Source: Brevibacillus panacihumi
GTDB taxonomy: Bacteria; Bacillota; Bacilli; Brevibacillales; Brevibacillaceae
Direction of reading: 5' to 3'
Assembly (NCBI RefSeq): GCF_003710985.1
Contig: NZ_RHHT01000002.1
Location: 62,001-126,000, forward strand
DNA: 64,000 nt
Shown here: positions 54,173 through 63,361 of the stretch, piece after piece
Layout of the letters: the number at the start of each line of letters is the position of its first letter
Numbering within the stretch: position 1 is the stretch's first letter
Position numbers and translations under genes: made by a program
The notes under the pieces: generated by a model
Told to the model about the DNA's origin: nothing
Seen by the model: the letters and a program-made list of their open reading frames with translations, nothing else
The model's database searches: none

Positions 54173-54940
54173 ATGAACATTTTGGTTGTGTTGAAGCAAA
54201 CGTTTGACACAGAAGAGAAAATCGTAATTCAAGGCGGAAACATTTCGGAAGATGGTGTGGAATTTATCATAAATCCCTATGATGAATATGCCGTTGAGGA
54301 AGCCATCAAGCTGAAGGAAGAGCATGGCGGCGAGGTAACAGTCGTCAGCGTCGGACCGGATCGCGCGGAAAGCGCCATTCGCACCGCGTTGGCCATGGGC
54401 GCAGACAAGGCTGTGCTGGTGGATGACGAATCTCTTTTCGGTGATGAATTCACGACGGCTAAAGTCCTGGCAGCCGTAGCGAAGAAAGTCGGTTTTGACA
54501 TTATCCTGGGCGGTCAGATGGCTGTAGATACTGGTGCTGGTCAAGGCGGGCCGCGACTGGCTGAAGAGCTGGGCATCAATCACGTCTCCACTGCAGTGAA
54601 GCTGGAAGTTAACGGAAGCCAAGTTCGCGTCGAGCGTGACGTGGAGGGAGACCTGGAGGTTGTCGAAACCAGTCTTCCTGTTTTGATCACTGCCCAGCAA
54701 GGATTGAACGAACCGCGCTATCCTTCCCTTCCTGGGATTATGAAGGCGAAGAAAAAGCCTTTGGAGCGTCTCTCTGCTAATGATCTGGGTCTGTCTGCCG
54801 ATGAGGTAGCGGCAAAGACTGAGATCGTGGATCAATTTTTGCCGCCAACAAAAGGGGCTGGACGCATTTTGTCTGGTGATCTGTCTGCCCAAGCGTCAGA
54901 ATTGGTGCAACTGTTGCGCAACGAAGCGAAAGTGATCTAA
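54173..54940 (+). CDS. etfB: Electron transfer flavoprotein beta subunit
   Basis: 255 residues. N-terminal NILVVLKQTFDTEEK and the AMP-binding segment GADKAVLVDDESL, then GGQMAVDTGAGQGGPRLAEELG near 118-140, match EtfB. The recognition loop LNEPRYPSLPGIMKAKKKPLE contacts acyl-CoA dehydrogenase. It forms a heterodimer with EtfA that accepts electrons from fatty acyl-CoA dehydrogenase. AAGGAGGGG precedes the ATG. Confidence 0.95.
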   Translation: MNILVVLKQTFDTEEKIVIQGGNISEDGVEFIINPYDEYAVEEAIKLKEEHGGEVTVVSVGPDRAESAIRTALAMGADKAVLVDDESLFGDEFTTAKVLAAVAKKVGFDIILGGQMAVDTGAGQGGPRLAEELGINHVSTAVKLEVNGSQVRVERDVEGDLEVVETSLPVLITAQQGLNEPRYPSLPGIMKAKKKPLERLSANDLGLSADEVAAKTEIVDQFLPPTKGAGRILSGDLSAQASELVQLLRNEAKVI

Positions 54941-54960
54941 GAGAGAGGGAGAGGATTTCC

Positions 54961-55920
54961 ATGAAAAAGGTACTTGTATTGGCAGAAGTGCGTGACGGAC
55001 AACTACGCAACGTATCGCTGGAAGCCTTGGCAGCAGCGCAATTGATTGCTGACGGGGGCGAAGTGGTAGCAGGCGTTTTCGGTGCAAATGCGGCGGCTCA
55101 TGCTGCGACTTTGGGCCATCATGGGGCTGCAATGGTGTATACGGCAGAGCATGAGGCATTGGCACAGTACACGCCTGATGCTTATACACAGGCTGTGACA
55201 CAATTGATCGAGTTGGCTGCGCCAGATGCAGTCGTATTGGGCCACACAGCGATTGGTCGCGACGTGGCGCCGCGCGTGGCAGCACGTCTCGGATACGGTC
55301 TGGTATCTGACGTGACAGGGATCGAGGCTGGACCTGTTTTCATCCGCCCGATCTATGCCGGGAAGGCATTTCAAAAGCGCAAGTTCGTCGATGGCAAGCT
55401 GTTCGTCACCATTCGTCCGAACAATATCGCGGCAGGTGCGGCAGACGAATCGAAGTCGGCGACAGTGGTGCCCGTAGATCTGGAGATCAAAGACCTGCGC
55501 ACCATTGTAAAAGAGGTTGTCCGCAAAACCAGCGGGAAAGTAGATCTTTCTGAAGCGAAAGTAATCGTATCCGGTGGACGCGGAGTCAAGAGCGCAGAAG
55601 GGTTCCAGACCTTGCAAGAGCTGGCCGACGTCCTGGGTGCTGCTGTCGGTGCGTCCCGCGGAGCGTGCGACGCCGATTATTGCGATTACTCCCTGCAGAT
55701 CGGCCAGACTGGTAAGGTTGTAACGCCTGATCTGTACATTGCTTGCGGCATCTCTGGCGCGATTCAGCATTTGGCTGGCATGTCCAGCTCGAAAGTGATC
55801 GTGGCGATTAATAAAGATCCCGAAGCCCCGATCTTCCAAATCGCCGATTACGGCATCGTCGGAGATTTGTTCGAAGTCGTGCCATTGCTGACTGCAGAAT
55901 TTAAAAAAGTGCTTGTCTAA
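54961..55920 (+). CDS. etfA: Electron transfer flavoprotein alpha subunit
   Basis: 319 residues. The C-terminal FAD domain shows SGGRGVKSAEGFQTLQELAD near 201-220, GASRGACDADYCDY and QIGQTGKVVTPDLYIACGISGAIQHLAGM near 251-280, the FAD signature. The N-terminal domain I forms the groove with EtfB. It starts 20 bp after etfB with AGAGGGAGAGG upstream and is followed by a terminator. Confidence 0.95.
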   Translation: MKKVLVLAEVRDGQLRNVSLEALAAAQLIADGGEVVAGVFGANAAAHAATLGHHGAAMVYTAEHEALAQYTPDAYTQAVTQLIELAAPDAVVLGHTAIGRDVAPRVAARLGYGLVSDVTGIEAGPVFIRPIYAGKAFQKRKFVDGKLFVTIRPNNIAAGAADESKSATVVPVDLEIKDLRTIVKEVVRKTSGKVDLSEAKVIVSGGRGVKSAEGFQTLQELADVLGAAVGASRGACDADYCDYSLQIGQTGKVVTPDLYIACGISGAIQHLAGMSSSKVIVAINKDPEAPIFQIADYGIVGDLFEVVPLLTAEFKKVLV

Positions 55921-55933
55921 ACATAGCGAACGA

Positions 55934-55969
55934 AACGTCCTGGACAGTAGTGCTCCGGGGCGTTTTTTT
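55934..55969 (+). terminator. Intrinsic terminator of the fadB-etfBA operon
   Basis: AACGTCCTGG (55934-55943) pairs with CCGGGGCGTT (55955-55964, two wobbles), followed by a seven-base T run. Confidence 0.85.
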
Positions 55970-56170
55970 GTCTCCGCTCTCTGAGGGCAATAGGCTTCAC
56001 AGAAGAAACGATTTCCTGCCAAGAAACAAAGGGTAAGGAAGGGTATGCAGGACAAACTATCCTTGAGTGCGGAAAGTGTCTGGTGTGATGGTCATATCGC
56101 TTGCGGGATGATATACTGATTCACAGTAAGATACTTTTTCCAGAAGTAAGAGATCAAGGAGGTAACTCTC

Positions 56171-56485
56171 ATGGCAATTGTAAATGCATCTGATCAAAAC
56201 TTTACCCAGGAAGTAGGGCAAGGAACCGTCCTGGTTGACTTTTGGGCACCTTGGTGCGGCCCTTGCAAAATGATCGCGCCTGTCCTGGAGCAAATCGATG
56301 GTGAAGTGGGCTCCCAGCTGAAAATCGTGAAAGTAAACGTCGATGACAATCCTGAGTCTGCAGGCCGTTTTGGCGTCATGTCCATTCCGACATTGATCGT
56401 GTTCAAAGACGGTCAACCGGTAGACAAAATCATCGGGTTCCAACCGAAAGAAGCCTTGATGGCAACAGTAGGCAAACATCTGTAA
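56171..56485 (+). CDS. trxA: Thioredoxin
   Basis: 104 residues, a standard small thioredoxin with the redox motif WCGPC at Cys29 and Cys32 and the cis-Pro loop [12 protein letters not shown] near 70-82. It reduces protein disulfides using NADPH via thioredoxin reductase. AAGGAGGTAAC precedes the ATG. A terminator follows. As in B. subtilis it lies between etfA and uvrC. Confidence 0.96.
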   Translation: MAIVNASDQNFTQEVGQGTVLVDFWAPWCGPCKMIAPVLEQIDGEVGSQLKIVKVNVDDNPESAGRFGVMSIPTLIVFKDGQPVDKIIGFQPKEALMATVGKHL

Positions 56486-56516
56486 GCATCCACACATACG
56501 GAAATGTATCGAACGG

Positions 56517-56551
56517 ACAGCATTTGCATGAAAAAGGCAAATGCTGTTTTT
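56517..56551 (+). terminator. Intrinsic terminator of trxA
   Basis: ACAGCATTTGC (56517-56527) pairs perfectly with GCAAATGCTGT (56537-56547), followed by TTTTC. Confidence 0.92.
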
Positions 56552-56607
56552 CTTTTCCCAAACGTGTTACGATGAGGGGTGGAAAGTTGCGAAAGGAGGG
56601 GGCAGCC

Positions 56608-58389
56608 ATGAATCGCGCCTTGAAAGACAAGTTGGGTGTACTGCCTGAAAAACCGGGCTGCTACCTGATGAAAAACGCTGCCGGTGAAATCATCTACGTA
56701 GGAAAGGCGAAGGTATTGAAAAACCGCGTTCGCTCCTACTTTACCGGAAGCCATAATGGCAAAACCCAGCTATTGGTCAGTGAAATTACCGACTTTGAAT
56801 ATATCGTCGTATCGTCCGCGATTGAAGCCCTGGTCTTGGAGTGCAACCTGATCAAGCAGCACAATCCGCGCTACAATGTGATGCTTCGCGACGATAAGAC
56901 GTATCCCTATATCAAGATTACCAATGAAAAAGAGCCGCGTCTGGAGATCACGCGCAAGGTGTTGAAGGACAAGGCCCGATACTTTGGTCCCTACCCCAAC
57001 GCTGGCGACGCAGGAGAAGTGAAGAAGCTGCTGGACCGCTTGTATCCACTGCGCAAATGCAAAACGATGCCGAAGCAGGTCTGTCTGTATTACCATCTGG
57101 GCCAATGTCTGGCTCCCTGCGTGTACGATGTGGCCGAAGAGGAAAATCAGCGGATCGTGGAGGAAATCGCCCGTTTTCTCGACGGCGGCCATGAAGCGAT
57201 GAAGCAGGAATTGACGGCCAAGATGAATCAGGCGGCAGAGAATATGGAGTTTGAGCGGGCGAAGGAATACCGCGACCAGATCAAAAGCATCGAAGCCGTG
57301 ATGGAGAAACAGAAGGTGACCATGGCCGACACAGTGGACCGGGACATCATCGGCTTCGCGGTAGACAAGGGCTGGATGTGCATTCAGATTTTTTACATGC
57401 GCCAGGGCAAAATGATCGAACGGCAAACAACGTCTTTTCCTTACTATGGGGAGGAAGCGGAAGACTTTATGTCCTATGTGGGCCAATTCTACTATGACAA
57501 GCAAAACGCGCTGCCCAAGGAGATTCTGCTGCCCGAGGAAAGCGATCCCGAATTGCTCGCCCAGTGGCTCGGAATCAAGGTCCATGCGCCGAAACGCGGC
57601 AAGAAGCGGGAACTGGTGCAGATGGCGAATGAAAATGCACGAATTGCGCTGCAAGAGAAATTCGCCCTGATGTCCAAAGACGACGCTCGGACCGTCCAGG
57701 CGGTGCATAATCTGGGGCATATTCTCGGAATCAAAACCCCGCACCGAATCGAAGCGTTCGACAACTCTAACATTCAAGGTACTGAGCCGGTCTCTGCCAT
57801 GATCGTCTTTACGAATGGACGTCCCGACAAAAAAGAGTACCGCAAATTCAAGATCAAAAGCGTCGAAGGTCCTGATGATTACGGCTCGATGCGGGAGGTC
57901 ATCCGCCGCCGCTATTCCCGCCTGCTGAAAGAAAATCAGGAGATGCCCGATCTTATCGTGATCGACGGAGGCAAGGGACAGATCAGTGCAGCCATGGATG
58001 TGCTGGAAAACGAGCTGGGCTTGTACATCCCGGTTTGCGGCTTGGCGAAGGACGACAAACACCGTACAGCGCAGCTGATGTACGGCGATCCGCCAGAAGC
58101 GGTGGAGTTGAGACGCGACAGCTATGAATTTTACTTGCTGCAGCGCATCCAGGACGAAGTGCACAGGTTTGCGATCACGTTTCATCGGCAGTCGCGGTCC
58201 AAGACGATGCTGTCCTCCCAGCTCGATGAAATCCCTGGGATCGGGGAAAAGCGCAGAAAGCTGCTGTTTACTCATTTCGGCTCGCTGAAAAAAATGCGGG
58301 AGGCAAGTGTCGAGGATTTCCGCCAGCTGGGAATCGGCGACAAGCTGGCCCGCGAGATCATCGCGCATCTGCGCAAGCTGGAAACCTGA
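56608..58389 (+). CDS. uvrC: Excinuclease ABC subunit C
   Basis: 593 residues from the ATG at 56608, behind GAAAGGAGGGGG. A start at 56524 would run into the trxA terminator. The N-terminal GIY-YIG nuclease ([27 protein letters not shown], about 13-40) makes the 3' incision. A UVR motif (about 200-235, [21 protein letters not shown]) binds UvrB. The C-terminal RNase-H-like nuclease has [20 protein letters not shown] and IDGGKGQ. Two helix-hairpin-helix motifs ([13 protein letters not shown]) end the protein. Confidence 0.96.
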   Translation: MNRALKDKLGVLPEKPGCYLMKNAAGEIIYVGKAKVLKNRVRSYFTGSHNGKTQLLVSEITDFEYIVVSSAIEALVLECNLIKQHNPRYNVMLRDDKTYPYIKITNEKEPRLEITRKVLKDKARYFGPYPNAGDAGEVKKLLDRLYPLRKCKTMPKQVCLYYHLGQCLAPCVYDVAEEENQRIVEEIARFLDGGHEAMKQELTAKMNQAAENMEFERAKEYRDQIKSIEAVMEKQKVTMADTVDRDIIGFAVDKGWMCIQIFYMRQGKMIERQTTSFPYYGEEAEDFMSYVGQFYYDKQNALPKEILLPEESDPELLAQWLGIKVHAPKRGKKRELVQMANENARIALQEKFALMSKDDARTVQAVHNLGHILGIKTPHRIEAFDNSNIQGTEPVSAMIVFTNGRPDKKEYRKFKIKSVEGPDDYGSMREVIRRRYSRLLKENQEMPDLIVIDGGKGQISAAMDVLENELGLYIPVCGLAKDDKHRTAQLMYGDPPEAVELRRDSYEFYLLQRIQDEVHRFAITFHRQSRSKTMLSSQLDEIPGIGEKRRKLLFTHFGSLKKMREASVEDFRQLGIGDKLAREIIAHLRKLET

Positions 58390-58415
58390 TCGAACGAGCA
58401 AAAAGGAAAAAGCCA

Positions 58416-58444
58416 TTGATCCCTACCAGGCAGCATGTTATAAT
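58416..58444 (+). promoter_or_regulatory. Sigma-A promoter of lysC
   Basis: TTGATC (58416-58421), a 17-bp spacer and an extended -10 TGTTATAAT ending in TATAAT at 58439-58444. It drives the lysine riboswitch leader. Confidence 0.85.
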
Positions 58445-58479
58445 GCCATTCAAACAGAATAGTTGACCTCACTTCCCCA

Positions 58480-58800
58480 AAGGAGTGAGGTAGAGGCGCG
58501 AAAACCATGAGTACCTCCCAGAGATCGGGTATCTATGAAGGGCAGGAAAAGGGGAATTCGCCGAAGTGTGAAGAGCGACCCGTGCTTTTCATGCTGGGCT
58601 TGCGTTGAACAAGCGCAGGACTGTCATCCAGGCAATGGCCAGTTGCTGGATGGAGAGCTATCTCACGGTGTGACAGTGTGAGTGATGACTGGTTTTTCCG
58701 ATCATCTCTTGCAGTCTGTCCGCGTGTATTGGGAAGGGGGAGCCGGTATGTCGAAACCATAGACAGCGACAGGTGAAATTCCTCGTCGGTGTCTTTTTTG
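58480..58800 (+). ncRNA. Lysine riboswitch (L-box) in the lysC leader
   Basis: GAGGTAGAGGCGCGAAAACC, AGTA, GGGGAATTCGCCGAAG and the distal lysine-core segments GGCAATGGCC and GGGGGAGCCGG follow the L-box pattern. The terminator GACAGCGACAGG/CCTCGTCGGTGTC at 58762-58793 with TTTTTT closes it. Lysine binding should favour the terminator. It occupies most of the 497-bp gap between uvrC and lysC. Confidence 0.93.
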
Positions 58801-58886
58801 TTTATCTGGAAAACATAAAGAAAAAGAGAAACCAAACATAGAGAAAAAACGTGTGGATATGAGAATAGGAATAGGAGAGAAGTGCC

Positions 58887-60128
58887 ATGGGATTGATCGT
58901 GCAGAAATACGGAGGTACTTCCGTAGGAACTATTGAGCGAATTTTGCGAGTAGCTGATCGGATTATCACAAACAAGGAAGCGGGTCACGACATGGTGATC
59001 ATTTTGTCCGCGATGGGAAAATCGACGGACGTGCTGATCGACATGGCAAAAGAAATTACGCCTTACCCGTCTGAACGGGAGATGGATATGCTGCTGACCA
59101 CGGGGGAGCAGGTGTCCATCGCTTTATTGTCAATGGCCTTGCACCAAAAGGGGTATGATGCGATTTCCCTGACTGGCTGGCAGGCAGGAATTACGACCGA
59201 ATCGATTCATGGCCGGGCACGGATCAAGGAGATCGACCCAACCCGGATTCGCGCGGAGCTGGACCGCGGACGCGTCGTGATCGTGGCCGGTTTCCAGGGC
59301 ATTAGCGACACGGGAGAGATCACCACCTTGGGGCGCGGCGGATCGGATACGTCAGCCGTGGCCTTGGCGGCTAGCCTGCAGGCCGACAAATGCGAGATTT
59401 TTACCGATGTCGCAGGAGTGTATACCGCTGACCCGCGCGTGGTTCCGGCGGCAAGCAAGTTGGATCGCATCTCCTATGACGAGATGCTGGAGCTGGCCAA
59501 TCTCGGTGCCGGTGTCCTTCACCCGCGCTCTGTAGAGGCAGCCAAGAAATACAAGGTGAAGCTGGTGGTTCGCTCCAGTTTTACCTCAGAAGAAGGCACC
59601 TATGTAGAGGAGGTTCCCGATATGGAAACAGGTAGAGTAGTAAGCGGCGTCGCTCATGATGACGAGGTGGCCAAGATTACCGTGGTCGGCATGGCAGCAA
59701 AGGTCGGAACCCTGTCCCGACTGTTCAATACACTGGCGGATCATCGGGTAAACGTAGACATCATCATCCAAAGCTCCTACGATTCCGATGTGACGAATAT
59801 TTCTTTCACGGTGGCAGCTGGAGACCTGAAGCATGCCTTGGATACCTTGGCGCAAAATCAGGCAGCACTTGGCTTTGAAAAAGTGGACTACGAAGAAAGC
59901 TTAAGCAAAGTATCCATCGTAGGATCCGGCATGGTGAACAACCCCGGTGTGGCTGCGGAAATGTTCCGCGTGCTGGCTGAGCAGCAGATTACCATCAAAA
60001 TGGTGTCGACCTCCGATATCAAGGTATCCTGCGTGATTCCGGCAGATTTGACCGAACTTGCGGTGCGCAGCCTGCATACGGCTTACGGGCTTGATGTGGA
60101 GCAAACTGCTGTCGTACACGGTTCGTAG
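58887..60128 (+). CDS. lysC: Aspartokinase (lysine-sensitive aspartokinase II), alpha subunit
   Basis: 413 residues. The kinase domain begins IVQKYGGTSVGTIERI and carries GRGGSDTSAVALAASLQADKCEIFTDV near 150-176. Two ACT domains follow (about 262-405), with the regulatory KVSIVGSGMVNNPGVAAEMFRVL. It phosphorylates aspartate, the first step to lysine, threonine, methionine and diaminopimelate for peptidoglycan. The leader riboswitch and the internal start agree with the B. subtilis aspartokinase II type. Confidence 0.96.
   Translation: MGLIVQKYGGTSVGTIERILRVADRIITNKEAGHDMVIILSAMGKSTDVLIDMAKEITPYPSEREMDMLLTTGEQVSIALLSMALHQKGYDAISLTGWQAGITTESIHGRARIKEIDPTRIRAELDRGRVVIVAGFQGISDTGEITTLGRGGSDTSAVALAASLQADKCEIFTDVAGVYTADPRVVPAASKLDRISYDEMLELANLGAGVLHPRSVEAAKKYKVKLVVRSSFTSEEGTYVEEVPDMETGRVVSGVAHDDEVAKITVVGMAAKVGTLSRLFNTLADHRVNVDIIIQSSYDSDVTNISFTVAAGDLKHALDTLAQNQAALGFEKVDYEESLSKVSIVGSGMVNNPGVAAEMFRVLAEQQITIKMVSTSDIKVSCVIPADLTELAVRSLHTAYGLDVEQTAVVHGS
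59622..60128 (+). CDS. Aspartokinase beta subunit from an internal in-frame start of lysC
   Basis: An internal ATG at codon 246 of lysC is preceded by GTAGAGGAGG (ends 8 bases before), a strong ribosome site inside the coding sequence. In B. subtilis the beta subunit also starts at codon 246 of aspartokinase II. The 168-residue product is the two ACT domains alone, which assemble with the alpha subunit and bind lysine. The match of position and of ribosome site supports real internal initiation, though no experiment is available here. Confidence 0.75.
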   Translation: METGRVVSGVAHDDEVAKITVVGMAAKVGTLSRLFNTLADHRVNVDIIIQSSYDSDVTNISFTVAAGDLKHALDTLAQNQAALGFEKVDYEESLSKVSIVGSGMVNNPGVAAEMFRVLAEQQITIKMVSTSDIKVSCVIPADLTELAVRSLHTAYGLDVEQTAVVHGS

Positions 60129-60146
60129 GATAATCATAGCGGGCAG

Positions 60147-60178
60147 CCCCCCTCTTCGCTTCGGGAGAGGGGGGTTTT
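60147..60178. terminator. Terminator between lysC and yslB
   Basis: CCCCCCTCT (60147-60155) pairs with AGAGGGGGG (60166-60174), followed by TTTT on the plus strand. It lies just beyond the yslB stop on the minus strand too. Confidence 0.8.
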
Positions 60179-60183
60179 CACGG

Positions 60184-60630
60184 TCAGAAGCTGACGTGAA
60201 TCTGTACGCTTCCCTTCTGTCCCAGCTCCATCTGCACAAGGGCTTCTTGGCCGCGCCACGCTTCTATCGCTCCCGCTATGACGCCGCATTCCAGGGAAAG
60301 GGCTCGGCTGAGGCGCTCCTGTGACATATAGGGATAGATGGTGTGTGAGAGGGAATAATGGAGGTGTTGCTCGGATTCCTTCAACAGGTCGAGCTGTCCT
60401 AGACCCAGCCGGATAAAAGGCAGAATAATGCCATTGGCGGATTGAATCGGTATCTTTCGTCCCATATTCTTTCCGATCCAATAAAGGATCGGGCTTTCGC
60501 TTTCTCCCAGCAGGGTCTGGGTCAGCGTCTCGCGCAATAGATGGTAGCCGAGATAGGGCATGTTCATCCGTTCCGCATAGGCGATCGATGCTGTCGGCAA
60601 CAAGGCACTCAATTGATCTGTCTCTTTCAC
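60184..60630 (-). CDS. yslB: DUF2507 family protein (YslB-like)
   Basis: 148 residues. The protein is a DUF2507/NO-binding-like small heme-NO-domain relative, with SIAYAERMNMPYLGYHLLRETL and ILYWIGKNMGRKIPI, then a hydrophobic and Glu-rich C-terminal half. The function is unknown. In B. subtilis yslB likewise lies between lysC and sdhC. AGGGGAAGTAG precedes the start. Confidence 0.82.
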   Translation of the reverse strand: MKETDQLSALLPTASIAYAERMNMPYLGYHLLRETLTQTLLGESESPILYWIGKNMGRKIPIQSANGIILPFIRLGLGQLDLLKESEQHLHYSLSHTIYPYMSQERLSRALSLECGVIAGAIEAWRGQEALVQMELGQKGSVQIHVSF

Positions 60631-60754
60631 TCTACTTCCCCTCCTGTCCCTAATAGACTATGATGGAAGGGGGGCAGACATGCCATTTTGATAGAGGAAA
60701 AATACCGGGTTCAGTTTCGTTTGTTCTATCAATGGATTTAGTCTATTCATTATC

Positions 60755-60783
60755 TTGACGCTCCTTCACGACAGGAGTACAAT
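60755..60783 (+). promoter_or_regulatory. Sigma-A promoter of the sdh operon
   Basis: TTGACG (60755-60760), a 17-bp spacer and TACAAT (60778-60783). The implied leader to the sdhC ATG is about 165 nt and contains two clear hairpins. Confidence 0.85.
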
Positions 60784-60830
60784 TGTTTTGGTCAATGTTT
60801 TGCCAATCTTTTTTTCGTATTCCGACACAT

Positions 60831-60875
60831 TTTGTCTTTTCCAGACAAAGGATGTGACGGACGTCCCGTCATGTC
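60831..60875 (+). other. Two tandem hairpins in the sdhC leader
   Basis: TTTGTCT (60831-60837) with AGACAAA (60843-60849), and GATGTGACGG (60851-60860) with CCGTCATGTC (60866-60875; two wobbles). They lie in the middle of the leader, 80 bp upstream of sdhC. No U tract follows, so they are not terminators. They fit a structured 5'-UTR affecting stability or translation. The rest of the 325-bp gap shows no gene. Confidence 0.6.
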
Positions 60876-60955
60876 TAATGGAGAAGTCAATGGGTTAGGA
60901 TAGGGGGAAAGATCGAGTAAAAGAAGGTTAGATACATTGAAAGGGGGACCATTGT

Positions 60956-61567
60956 ATGGCGAAAGGCCATAGCTTTCTCAGTCACAGGCTTCACTCTCTC
61001 TTAGGTTTGTTTCCAATCGGGCTGTTCTTGCTGTTCCACCTGACGGCAAACTATCAAGCAACGCGCGGACCGGAAGCTTTCAACACGGCTGCGGGTCTGA
61101 TTGAAAACGTACCATTTTTGTTGGTAGTTGAATTTGTCTTTATCTACATCCCGATCCTGTTCCACGCAGTCTACGGTCTCTACATCGCCTTCCAAGCGAA
61201 ACAAAATGTAGGGAACTTCGGCTATTTCCGGAACCAATTGTTCCTCTGGCAGCGTTTGACAGGTATCATTACGCTTATCTTCATTGTTTGGCACGTTTGG
61301 GAAACACGCATCCCAAAAGCGATGGGCGCAGAAGTCAATTTTGACATGATGGCCAACATACTTAGCAATCCTGTCATGATCGTATTTTACGCGATCGGGA
61401 TTATCAGTACGACCTTCCACTTCTCCAACGGAATCTGGTCGTTCCTCGTTCACTGGGGAATCACAGTTGGGCCTCGTTCCCAACGAATTGCAACATATTT
61501 TACAATGGTAGTATTCGTAATCGTAACGTTCATTGGCTTGCGCGCTATGTCGGCGTTTATTGTATAG
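60956..61567 (+). CDS. sdhC: Succinate dehydrogenase cytochrome b558 subunit
   Basis: 203 residues, five membrane helices, the anchor of the Bacillus type with two b hemes. His residues in HRLHSLLGLFPIGLFLLFHL, HAVYGLYIAFQA and IVWHVWETR are the expected heme ligands. It anchors SdhA and SdhB and reduces menaquinone. GAAAGGGGG precedes the ATG, and sdhA begins 18 bp after its stop. Confidence 0.95.
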   Translation: MAKGHSFLSHRLHSLLGLFPIGLFLLFHLTANYQATRGPEAFNTAAGLIENVPFLLVVEFVFIYIPILFHAVYGLYIAFQAKQNVGNFGYFRNQLFLWQRLTGIITLIFIVWHVWETRIPKAMGAEVNFDMMANILSNPVMIVFYAIGIISTTFHFSNGIWSFLVHWGITVGPRSQRIATYFTMVVFVIVTFIGLRAMSAFIV

Positions 61568-61585
61568 GGATAGGGGGACAAAGTC

Positions 61586-63343
61586 ATGGCAAAAGGTAAA
61601 CTGATCATTGTCGGTGGTGGTTTGGCCGGCTTGATGGCTACCATCAAGGCAGCAGAAAAAGGTGTTCCCGTCCAACTGTTCTCTCTGGTTCCGGTAAAAC
61701 GTTCCCACTCCGTTTGTGCCCAAGGCGGTATCAACGGTGCGGTGAATACCAAAGGGGAAGGCGATTCCACTTGGGAGCACTTCGATGACACCGTGTACGG
61801 CGGCGACTTCCTGGCGAACCAACCGCCAGTAAAAGCGATGGCGGATGCGGCTCCAGGGATCATTTACATGCTGGACCGGATGGGTGTTATGTTTAACCGT
61901 ACTCCTGAGGGACTGCTGGACTTCCGTCGTTTCGGCGGTACGAAGCATCACCGCACTGCGTTCGCAGGTGCGACGACTGGACAGCAATTGCTTTACGCAT
62001 TGGACGAGCAAGTCCGCCGCTATGAAGCGGAAGGTTTGGTCACCAAGTACGAATATTGGGATTTCCTCGGTGCTGTGCTGGATGAATCCGGAACCTGTCG
62101 CGGGATTACGGCTCAAAACCTGCGTTCCGGTGAAATTCAATCCTTCCGTGCAGACGCTGTCATCCTGGCAACGGGCGGCCCTGGGATTATCTTCGGTAAA
62201 TCGACAAACTCGATCATCAACACCGGTACGGCGGCTTCGATCGCGTACCAACAAGGTGTCGTCTACGCCAATGGCGAGATGATTCAGATTCACCCAACAG
62301 CGATTCCTGGCGACGACAAGCTGCGTCTCATGTCCGAATCTGCTCGCGGTGAAGGCGGACGCATCTGGACGTACAAAGACGGTAAGCCTTGGTACTTCCT
62401 GGAGGAAAAATATCCGGCTTACGGAAACCTGGTTCCACGTGACATCGCAACACGTGAGATTTTCCACGTCTGCGTAGACATGAAGCTGGGTATCAACGGC
62501 GAGAACATGGTATATCTCGACCTCTCCCACAAAGATCCGAAAGAATTGGATGTCAAGCTGGGCGGTATTATCGAGATCTACGAGAAATTCGTTGGTGATG
62601 ACCCACGCAAGGTTCCAATGAAAATCTTCCCGGCTGTTCACTATTCCATGGGCGGCATGTGGGTAGACTACAACCAAATGACCAACATCCCTGGTTTGTT
62701 CGCTGCTGGTGAGTGCGATTACTCGCAGCACGGTGCGAACCGTCTGGGCGCAAACTCTCTGCTCTCCGCGATCTACGGCGGTATGGTAGCAGGTCCAAAA
62801 GCGATTGAGTATATGAATGGACTGAATCAATCCTCGGATGATCTTTCCTCTACGCTTTACGACGGCTTTACGAAGAAAGAGCAAGAGAAATACGACAGCA
62901 TCCTGAAAATGGATGGAACAGAGAATGCTTACCTGATCCACAAGGAGCTGGGTGAGTGGATGACGGACAACGTAACCGTCGTGCGTTACAATGACCGTCT
63001 GAAGCAAACAGACGAAAAAATCGTCGAACTGATGCAGCGCTACAAAAACATCAACATTAACGATACAAGCAAATGGAGCAACTCCGGCGCTTCCTTCACG
63101 CGTCATCTGTGGAACATGCTGGTGCTGGCGCGCGCGATCACTATCGGTGCTCTGATGCGCGATGAGAGCCGCGGTGCTCACTACAAGCCTGAATTCCCTG
63201 AGCGCGATGACGAGCGCTTCATGAAAACGACCATGGCAAAATTCAATCCGGAAACAACTGCTCCGGAGATCTATTACGAGGACATCGATGTTTCGCTGAT
63301 TCCGCCGCGTAAACGTGACTATACGTCCGACAAGAAGCACTAA
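61586..63343 (+). CDS. sdhA: Succinate dehydrogenase flavoprotein subunit
   Basis: 585 residues. The FAD dinucleotide site is IIVGGGLAGLMATIKAAEKG, with the covalent-FAD-site region RSHSVCAQGGINGAVNTKGEGDS near 37-58. HYSMGGMWVDYNQMTNIPGLFAAGE and HGANRLGANSLLSAIYGG contain catalytic and FAD-binding residues. It oxidises succinate to fumarate. A long antisense frame over the whole sdh operon is an artefact of codon use. Confidence 0.97.
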   Translation: MAKGKLIIVGGGLAGLMATIKAAEKGVPVQLFSLVPVKRSHSVCAQGGINGAVNTKGEGDSTWEHFDDTVYGGDFLANQPPVKAMADAAPGIIYMLDRMGVMFNRTPEGLLDFRRFGGTKHHRTAFAGATTGQQLLYALDEQVRRYEAEGLVTKYEYWDFLGAVLDESGTCRGITAQNLRSGEIQSFRADAVILATGGPGIIFGKSTNSIINTGTAASIAYQQGVVYANGEMIQIHPTAIPGDDKLRLMSESARGEGGRIWTYKDGKPWYFLEEKYPAYGNLVPRDIATREIFHVCVDMKLGINGENMVYLDLSHKDPKELDVKLGGIIEIYEKFVGDDPRKVPMKIFPAVHYSMGGMWVDYNQMTNIPGLFAAGECDYSQHGANRLGANSLLSAIYGGMVAGPKAIEYMNGLNQSSDDLSSTLYDGFTKKEQEKYDSILKMDGTENAYLIHKELGEWMTDNVTVVRYNDRLKQTDEKIVELMQRYKNININDTSKWSNSGASFTRHLWNMLVLARAITIGALMRDESRGAHYKPEFPERDDERFMKTTMAKFNPETTAPEIYYEDIDVSLIPPRKRDYTSDKKH

Positions 63344-63361
63344 GAGAGGAGGAAACTGATC

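Noticed and set aside
54117-54206. 29-codon frame between fadB and etfB
   Set aside because: It overlaps the etfB start and has no hydrophobic or conserved pattern.
56770-58416. 548-codon open frame antisense to uvrC
   Set aside because: The uvrC reading frame is complete with all domains, so this is a shadow.
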